Shown: positions 16,394-21,378 of the stretch, one piece after another
How the letters are laid out: every line of letters starts with the position of its first letter
Position numbering within the stretch: the stretch's first letter is position 1
NCBI RefSeq assembly: GCF_946479685.1
Contig: NZ_CAMLGS010000037.1
Location: 1-21,378, forward strand
Direction of reading: 5' to 3'
From: an uncultured Methylotenera sp.
GTDB taxonomy: Bacteria > Pseudomonadota > Gammaproteobacteria > Burkholderiales > Methylophilaceae
Length of the DNA: 21,378 nucleotides
Translations under genes and position numbers: made by a program
The notes under the pieces: model-generated
Seen by the model: the letters and a program-made list of their open reading frames with translations, nothing else
Databases searched by the model: none
Told to the model about the DNA's origin: nothing

Positions 16394-18320
16394 GTGGTTC
16401 TTCCTCAGGGATGGTTGCAGTGCCTGTGGCGCCGGCAGGCACAGGAGTTGCTACTGTCGAGGGTTCAATCGCTGGCGTTTTGCCCAGCAAGTAATAATCC
16501 ATGACTTTTCTCGCAATCGGCCCGGCAGTAGAGCCACCATGTCGGCCATTTTCGACGATAACCGCTACCGCAATGGTAGGGTCTTCGGCTGGAGCAAATG
16601 CAATAAACAAAGCGTGGTCGAGGTGGCGCTCATTCATGCCATGCTCGTTGTATTTCTCATTTTGCTTAATGCCAATCACTTGGGCTGTACCGGTTTTAGC
16701 TGCGATAGAGTATGGTGCATTGGCACCTACGCTGGCAGCAGTACCGCCTGGTAAAGTCACGTCCACCATGCCGCGTTTTACAATCGCCATGTTTTCCGGA
16801 TTGAGTTCAATGCGGTCTTGTACGATGGTGGGAATATCCACTTGCTTGCCGGTTAAGCCGTTCTGGATTTTGGTGACTAAGTGCGGCTTCATGGCCACAC
16901 CATTGTTGGCCAAAATGGCGGTCGCCTGTGCCAGTTGCAGCGGCGTGACCAAGGTATAGCCTTGGCCAATGCCGACAATGACGGTTTCACCCGGGAACCA
17001 CGGCTGCTTGTAACGACGCTTTTTCCACTCTGGCGTGGGTAGTAAGCCGCCAATTTCACCTTTAATATCTAAATCGGACTTTCTGCCAAAGCCAAAGTGG
17101 CTGACAAACGAGGTAAGCCTATCAATGCCCAGTTCCATGGCTAAACCATAGAAGAAAGTATCGCAGGATACGGTAATCGCTTTTTGCATGTCTACTATGC
17201 CATGTCCGCTAGGTTTCCAGTCACGGTAGCGGTGGCTGCTGCCAGCCAGCGTGAAGAAGCCGCCATCCTGAATCGAGAACGGTGGTGTGCGCTTGCCAGC
17301 CTCTAGCCCGGCTAACGCCACAAATGGCTTAAAGGTAGAGCCAGGTGGGTAAATGCCGCGCAACGGGCGATTGATCAAAGGCTTGTCTAAAGACTCGTTG
17401 AGGAGTTTCCAGTTCTCACTATCAATCCCATCTACAAACAAGTTAGGGTTGAACGTAGGCTGGCTGACGTAGCTTAGTACCTCGCCAGTTTTTGGATTGA
17501 TGGCGACCAGTGCGCCGCGTCTTTCACCAAACGCGGTTTCGGCAATTTCCTGCAGTTTACTGTCTGCCGATAGAATCAGGTTGTCACCGGGGATAGGTGC
17601 GTTGCTAGACAGCACCCGTACGGCGTGCCCGTCAGCGTCAATTTCCACCTGCTGGAAGCCGGTTACGCCATGCAACTGTTGTTCATAAAACTGTTCTAGC
17701 CCGCTCTTGCCGATATGGTCTGAACCTTTATAGTTGGAGTAAACACCATCATTTTTCAGGTTTTCGATGTCTTTATCGTTGATGCGACCGATATAGCCCA
17801 CCATGTGTGAGCCGAGCTTACCCAAAGGATAGTGCCTGAACAGGCGAGATTTAATTTCAACGCCTGGAAAACGGAAGTGATTTACCGCAAACTTGGCAGC
17901 TTCGATCTCATTCAGGTGGGTACGTATCGGCGCACTTTCAAAGCTGTGGCTTTGCTCTCTGAATTTCTTAAAGCGCTTTTTATCTTGTGAGCTGACTTCA
18001 ATCAGCTTGCCTAATTCGGCAATGGTGCTGTCGAGGTTTTTTACTTTAGATGGTGTGATTTCCAAGGTATAGACGAAGAAGTTATGCGCCAGCACTACGC
18101 CATTCTTATCTAAAATCAAACCCCGGTTCGGGATGGTAGGTACCAGCGAAATGCGATTATTTTCGGCTAAGGTTTGATAGTGGTCGTAATGCAGGATTTG
18201 CAGGTAGTAAAAGCGGAACGCCAGTAGCGTAAACAGGCCGAGCACAACTATGCCGGCAACCCCTAGGCGTAGCCGGAAATAATATTGCTCATGAATATAA
18301 TTTTTGAGTTCTGCAACCAT
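16386..18320 (-). CDS. mrdA: Penicillin-binding protein 2 (elongasome transpeptidase)
   Basis: PBP2 cross-links glycan made by RodA during rod elongation. It is anchored by one N-terminal helix (about 20-38), followed by the pedestal domain with the class B PBP motif NRGLILDKNGVVLAHN (65-80). The transpeptidase domain has GIYPPGSTFKPF (catalytic S328, K331), SCDTFFY (S385, D387; the Asp form of the SxN motif is normal for PBP2) and AAKTGTAQV (K542-T-G544). Length is 644 aa. A Pro/Ala/Thr tail ends it. It begins 7 bases after mreD and overlaps rodA by 8 bases. By family, it also contacts MreC, encoded two genes upstream. Confidence 0.96.
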   Translation of the reverse strand: MVAELKNYIHEQYYFRLRLGVAGIVVLGLFTLLAFRFYYLQILHYDHYQTLAENNRISLVPTIPNRGLILDKNGVVLAHNFFVYTLEITPSKVKNLDSTIAELGKLIEVSSQDKKRFKKFREQSHSFESAPIRTHLNEIEAAKFAVNHFRFPGVEIKSRLFRHYPLGKLGSHMVGYIGRINDKDIENLKNDGVYSNYKGSDHIGKSGLEQFYEQQLHGVTGFQQVEIDADGHAVRVLSSNAPIPGDNLILSADSKLQEIAETAFGERRGALVAINPKTGEVLSYVSQPTFNPNLFVDGIDSENWKLLNESLDKPLINRPLRGIYPPGSTFKPFVALAGLEAGKRTPPFSIQDGGFFTLAGSSHRYRDWKPSGHGIVDMQKAITVSCDTFFYGLAMELGIDRLTSFVSHFGFGRKSDLDIKGEIGGLLPTPEWKKRRYKQPWFPGETVIVGIGQGYTLVTPLQLAQATAILANNGVAMKPHLVTKIQNGLTGKQVDIPTIVQDRIELNPENMAIVKRGMVDVTLPGGTAASVGANAPYSIAAKTGTAQVIGIKQNEKYNEHGMNERHLDHALFIAFAPAEDPTIAVAVIVENGRHGGSTAGPIARKVMDYYLLGKTPAIEPSTVATPVPAGATGTATIPEEEPHD

Positions 18321-18327
18321 ACTTACA

Positions 18328-18804
18328 TCACTTGCGGGAAGGTCTGCTGGTGTTTAAGCCAAGCGCAACGGCTGCCTGCCACAAGATGACGCCAGTGATG
18401 CTAGGTAGGAAGTAGGTCCAGCCCAATACATCGTTGCCGGAGAAGATTTTAACGGTGAGCAAAGTCACTTGTGAAATAAGCAGTAATAACAACACATATA
18501 CCAACTGTTGTGTGTTGCTAAATAACACTAAGCGGCGCTGGTAAATGACCGCGACAAAGGTAGTGATGGTGTAAGCCAGTGCATATTGGCCAAATACTCC
18601 ACCAGTTGCCAAGTCTACCCATAAGCCGATAAACCATGCGGTGCCGATGTTGCATTTATTGGGAGCACGCAGAATCCAGAAAATGATGACTAACAGCACA
18701 AAATCCGGGCGTAACTTCAGCGCCGCGCCAGACCAAGGCAATAGTACGCATATAAATGCCACTAGCAGTGAAAGGTAGATGGTTTGTAACTTAGTCTTGT
18801 GCAT
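18328..18804 (-). CDS. mreD: Rod shape-determining protein MreD
   Basis: MreD is a small inner-membrane partner of MreC. The frame stays open 103 codons further upstream, but that extension is an Arg/Lys/Gln-rich out-of-frame reading of the mreC tail. The real start is the ATG at 18804 (MHKTKLQTIYLSLLVAFI), giving 158 residues, the normal family length. Five or so transmembrane helices are visible, with the MreD pattern LRPDFVLLVIIFWILRAP and FIGLWVDLATGGVFGQYALA. The start overlaps the end of mreC by 14 bases, indicating coupling; mrdA follows after 7 bases. Confidence 0.93.
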   Translation of the reverse strand: MHKTKLQTIYLSLLVAFICVLLPWSGAALKLRPDFVLLVIIFWILRAPNKCNIGTAWFIGLWVDLATGGVFGQYALAYTITTFVAVIYQRRLVLFSNTQQLVYVLLLLLISQVTLLTVKIFSGNDVLGWTYFLPSITGVILWQAAVALGLNTSRPSRK

Positions 18805-19978
18805 GGGGTTTGTGGGTGGTGCTAGGATCAGCTGCTGCTGGGTTTTTATTTTGATCGGTTGTGGTTGGCACTTTAGCTGGCGTAGCTTGGACTGGCGCAA
18901 CATGAGCTGGCGCAGTTTGCACCGGTGTAACTTGGGCGGCTGGCGCTTGTGTAGTCGGTGCTGCTGGTACCTTATTTGTCTGCATCTTGGTCTGAGCCTT
19001 GGCCTGTACTTGCGCTGCACTTGTCGGCGCTTGAGCCTGCTCGGGCTTGCTGCTCGCAGTGGCTGCCTTGTCGGTAGTATTGGTCTGGAGGCTAGCTGCA
19101 TTGCTGATGGCAACGCTGTCTGGTTGTGAGATGCTGACGATTAATACCTGTTTATGATTTTCAATACCGCCAGTTGGCACGCAGACAATTCTTGCAAATG
19201 GCGAATCTGCGCTGGTTTGAATGTCCGTCACCGTGGCAACAGCCAGACCTTTAGGGTAAACACCGTCAATGCCGGAAGTCACCAGTTTGTCGCCGGGTTT
19301 GATATCTACATTGGCAGGTAAAAACGGTAAATCTAAAGTGTTGTCACGGCCATGGCCGAAAGCAATGGCGCGCAAGCCATTACGTTCAATCTGAATGGGG
19401 ATGGTCAGTGATTTGTCGGTAATCAGCGTGACTTCGCTGCTTGCCGGGTAAGTCCTAGTCACCTGGCCGATTACCCCTTTGGCATCAACCACCGCTGCGC
19501 CATCTACCACCTGCTGGTTGCTGCCGCGATTCACGATGATTTTTTTGGTAAAGGGGTCGCGTCCTACATGCAGAATCTCGCCTAGCTGACTAAATTCTTC
19601 TAACGCTTGGTTGGCGGCTAGTAGTTGGCGCAGATTGGCATTTTCCAGCGTCAGCGCCTTCATTTTTTGCAGCGATATATCCTGTACCAGGGCCTGTTTA
19701 CGCAAGTACTCATTTTCATTGAGTAAGCGGTGATGCGTAGAGAAATACTCGTTGGTTGAGTCGTACAGCATGGAAGGGGTGTTGGCAATTAACTGCAACG
19801 GCTGTAATACCACCATTAAATGCTCGCGTACGCTGCCCAAGTATTGCAGGCGCGAGTCGGTTGCCATCAATGTGAGTGATAGTGCAGAGAAAAACGCCAG
19901 ACGCGCTAACGGACTAGGGCCGCGCGCAAAAAAAGCTGGGGCTTGCTGTTGATCCAGATTTTGATGATAACCGGCCAT
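18791..19978 (-). CDS. mreC: Rod shape-determining protein MreC with long low-complexity tail
   Basis: MreC is a bitopic inner-membrane protein whose periplasmic part activates PBP2/RodA. The order is a cytoplasmic start, one helix (about 24-41, LARLAFFSALSLTLMATDSR), a coiled coil (about 80-125, rich in Leu, Glu and Asn heptads) and the two beta-barrel MreC core (about 130-283). The core carries DPFTKKIIVNRGSNQQVVDG, GVIGQVTRT, LITDKSLTIPIQIER, IKPGDKLVTSGIDGVYPKGL and FARIVCVPTGG. Residues 284-395 are an Ala/Thr/Pro/Gln-rich tail with pentapeptide repeats; Pro-rich tails of varying length occur in some MreC proteins, but this one is long. ATG 19978 lacks a strong Shine-Dalgarno. A candidate promoter and inverted repeat lie just upstream, 184 bases from mreB. 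Confidence 0.94.
   Translation of the reverse strand: MAGYHQNLDQQQAPAFFARGPSPLARLAFFSALSLTLMATDSRLQYLGSVREHLMVVLQPLQLIANTPSMLYDSTNEYFSTHHRLLNENEYLRKQALVQDISLQKMKALTLENANLRQLLAANQALEEFSQLGEILHVGRDPFTKKIIVNRGSNQQVVDGAAVVDAKGVIGQVTRTYPASSEVTLITDKSLTIPIQIERNGLRAIAFGHGRDNTLDLPFLPANVDIKPGDKLVTSGIDGVYPKGLAVATVTDIQTSADSPFARIVCVPTGGIENHKQVLIVSISQPDSVAISNAASLQTNTTDKAATASSKPEQAQAPTSAAQVQAKAQTKMQTNKVPAAPTTQAPAAQVTPVQTAPAHVAPVQATPAKVPTTTDQNKNPAAADPSTTHKPHAQD
18872..18931 (-). repeat. Degenerate 15-bp tandem repeat coding pentapeptides in the MreC tail
   Basis: MreC residues 350-369 read VTPVQ-TAPAH-VAPVQ-ATPAK, four units of five residues. The DNA shows a matching period of about 15 bases with a recurring CTGGCGCA-like core on the plus strand. 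This looks like slippage-driven growth of a disordered linker. Confidence 0.65.
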
Positions 19979-20023
19979 TGTAAGTACGTTCTAGTTCCAA
20001 ACTTTAATGCTGTTAATTAAGAC

Positions 20024-20047
20024 ATAGGCCGTAATAATACGGCCTAT
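20024..20047. promoter_or_regulatory. Perfect 10-bp inverted repeat overlapping the candidate mreC -10 element
   Basis: ATAGGCCGTA (20024-20033) and TACGGCCTAT (20038-20047) are perfect reverse complements around ATAA. There is no T-run on either side, so it is a poor intrinsic terminator. The candidate -10 of mreC (20034-20039) covers the loop and the first two bases of one arm, so the repeat could be an operator. It could instead be an RNA hairpin in mreB-mreC read-through transcripts. Confidence 0.55.
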
Positions 20048-20064
20048 TGGGTGCTGCAAGTCAA
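20034..20064 (-). promoter_or_regulatory. Candidate sigma-70 promoter for mreC
   Basis: On the minus strand TTGACT (20059-20064, five of six matches) is followed after 19 bases by TATTAT (20034-20039, five of six matches). The spacer is two bases over the optimum. Initiation would fall near 20027, giving a leader of about 50 bases to the mreC ATG. Confidence 0.38.
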
Positions 20065-20078
20065 TCCAAGACTAAACT

Positions 20079-20126
20079 TGAGTGAAGGTTAAGTGCCGCG
20101 CTTGTTGCGTTAGCTACCTTCACTCA
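20079..20126. other. 11-bp stem-loop in the mreB-mreC spacer
   Basis: TGAGTGAAGGT (20079-20089) pairs perfectly with ACCTTCACTCA (20116-20126) across a 26-base loop. It is the first strong hairpin after the mreB stop. The sequence 3' of it on the mreB strand is AAGTTTAG, not a T-tract, so termination there would need Rho or another factor. RNA processing or stability of the mreB 3' end is an alternative. Confidence 0.5.
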
Positions 20127-20162
20127 TTAGCGCTTTGTACTGGGTCGAGCGCTTGTGGCGTA

Positions 20163-21378
<1,216 letters not shown>

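Noticed and set aside
18805..19113. 103-codon upstream extension of mreD
   Set aside because: It is an Arg/Lys/Gln-rich out-of-frame reading of the mreC tail; MreD homologues start at the ATG at 18804, which gives the normal length.
20024..20126. Hairpins after mreB as intrinsic terminators
   Set aside because: Neither stem is followed by a T-tract on the mreB strand, so they are listed as structured elements, not terminators.

Overview
The window reads as a chromosomal segment of a Gram-negative betaproteobacterium with moderate GC. The grouping rests on three things: the glutamate-cysteine ligase is the GshA type found in betaproteobacteria and acidithiobacilli rather than the enterobacterial type; the minor-pilin/PilY1 operon is the Pseudomonas/Neisseria kind; and the cell-wall genes follow mreB-mreC-mreD-mrdA-rodA-rlpA-dacA-ybeD-lipB-lipA. 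A methylotroph of the Methylophilaceae (Methylotenera-like) is my best guess, but that is an inference from overall protein character, not proven by the window.

Layout. (1) 1-5618, plus strand: the 3' part of a type IV pilus assembly operon, with the C-terminal part of PilW, then PilX, then a large (1458 aa) PilY1 adhesin. It ends at a perfect palindrome that serves as a bidirectional terminator (5649-5682). (2) Everything from 5698 to 21206 is on the minus strand, so it converges on that terminator. Read in transcription order from the right: mreB; a structured 184-bp spacer with a candidate internal promoter; mreC; mreD; mrdA (PBP2); rodA; rlpA; dacA; a DUF493/YbeD protein; lipB; lipA; then, after an 80-bp gap with a possible promoter, gshA; gshB; an ApbE-type FAD:protein FMN transferase; a small NusG-domain-II membrane protein; a Gx-family integral membrane protein; and a DUF3108 protein. 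Most neighbours are spaced 4-26 bp apart or overlap, which suggests long co-transcribed units.

How the genes work together. MreB/C/D organise lateral wall growth by the RodA-PBP2 synthase pair. RlpA and DacA trim the glycan and peptide parts of the wall. YbeD, LipB and LipA form the attached lipoate block, in which octanoyl transfer is followed by sulfur insertion. GshA and GshB make glutathione in two steps. The ApbE / NusG-II / Gx trio looks like a cassette for covalent flavinylation of exported proteins, comparable to genes in flavin-based extracellular electron transfer loci. No flavin-acceptor protein is encoded nearby.

The most interesting points are the ApbE/NusG-II/Gx flavin cassette joined to the glutathione genes, with an ApbE whose usual Mg-site Thr is replaced; a PilY1 with an inserted domain splitting its VWA domain and a degenerate calcium loop; and an inverted repeat centred on the -10 element of a candidate mreC promoter. 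No tRNA, rRNA, CRISPR array, insertion sequence or prophage was seen.
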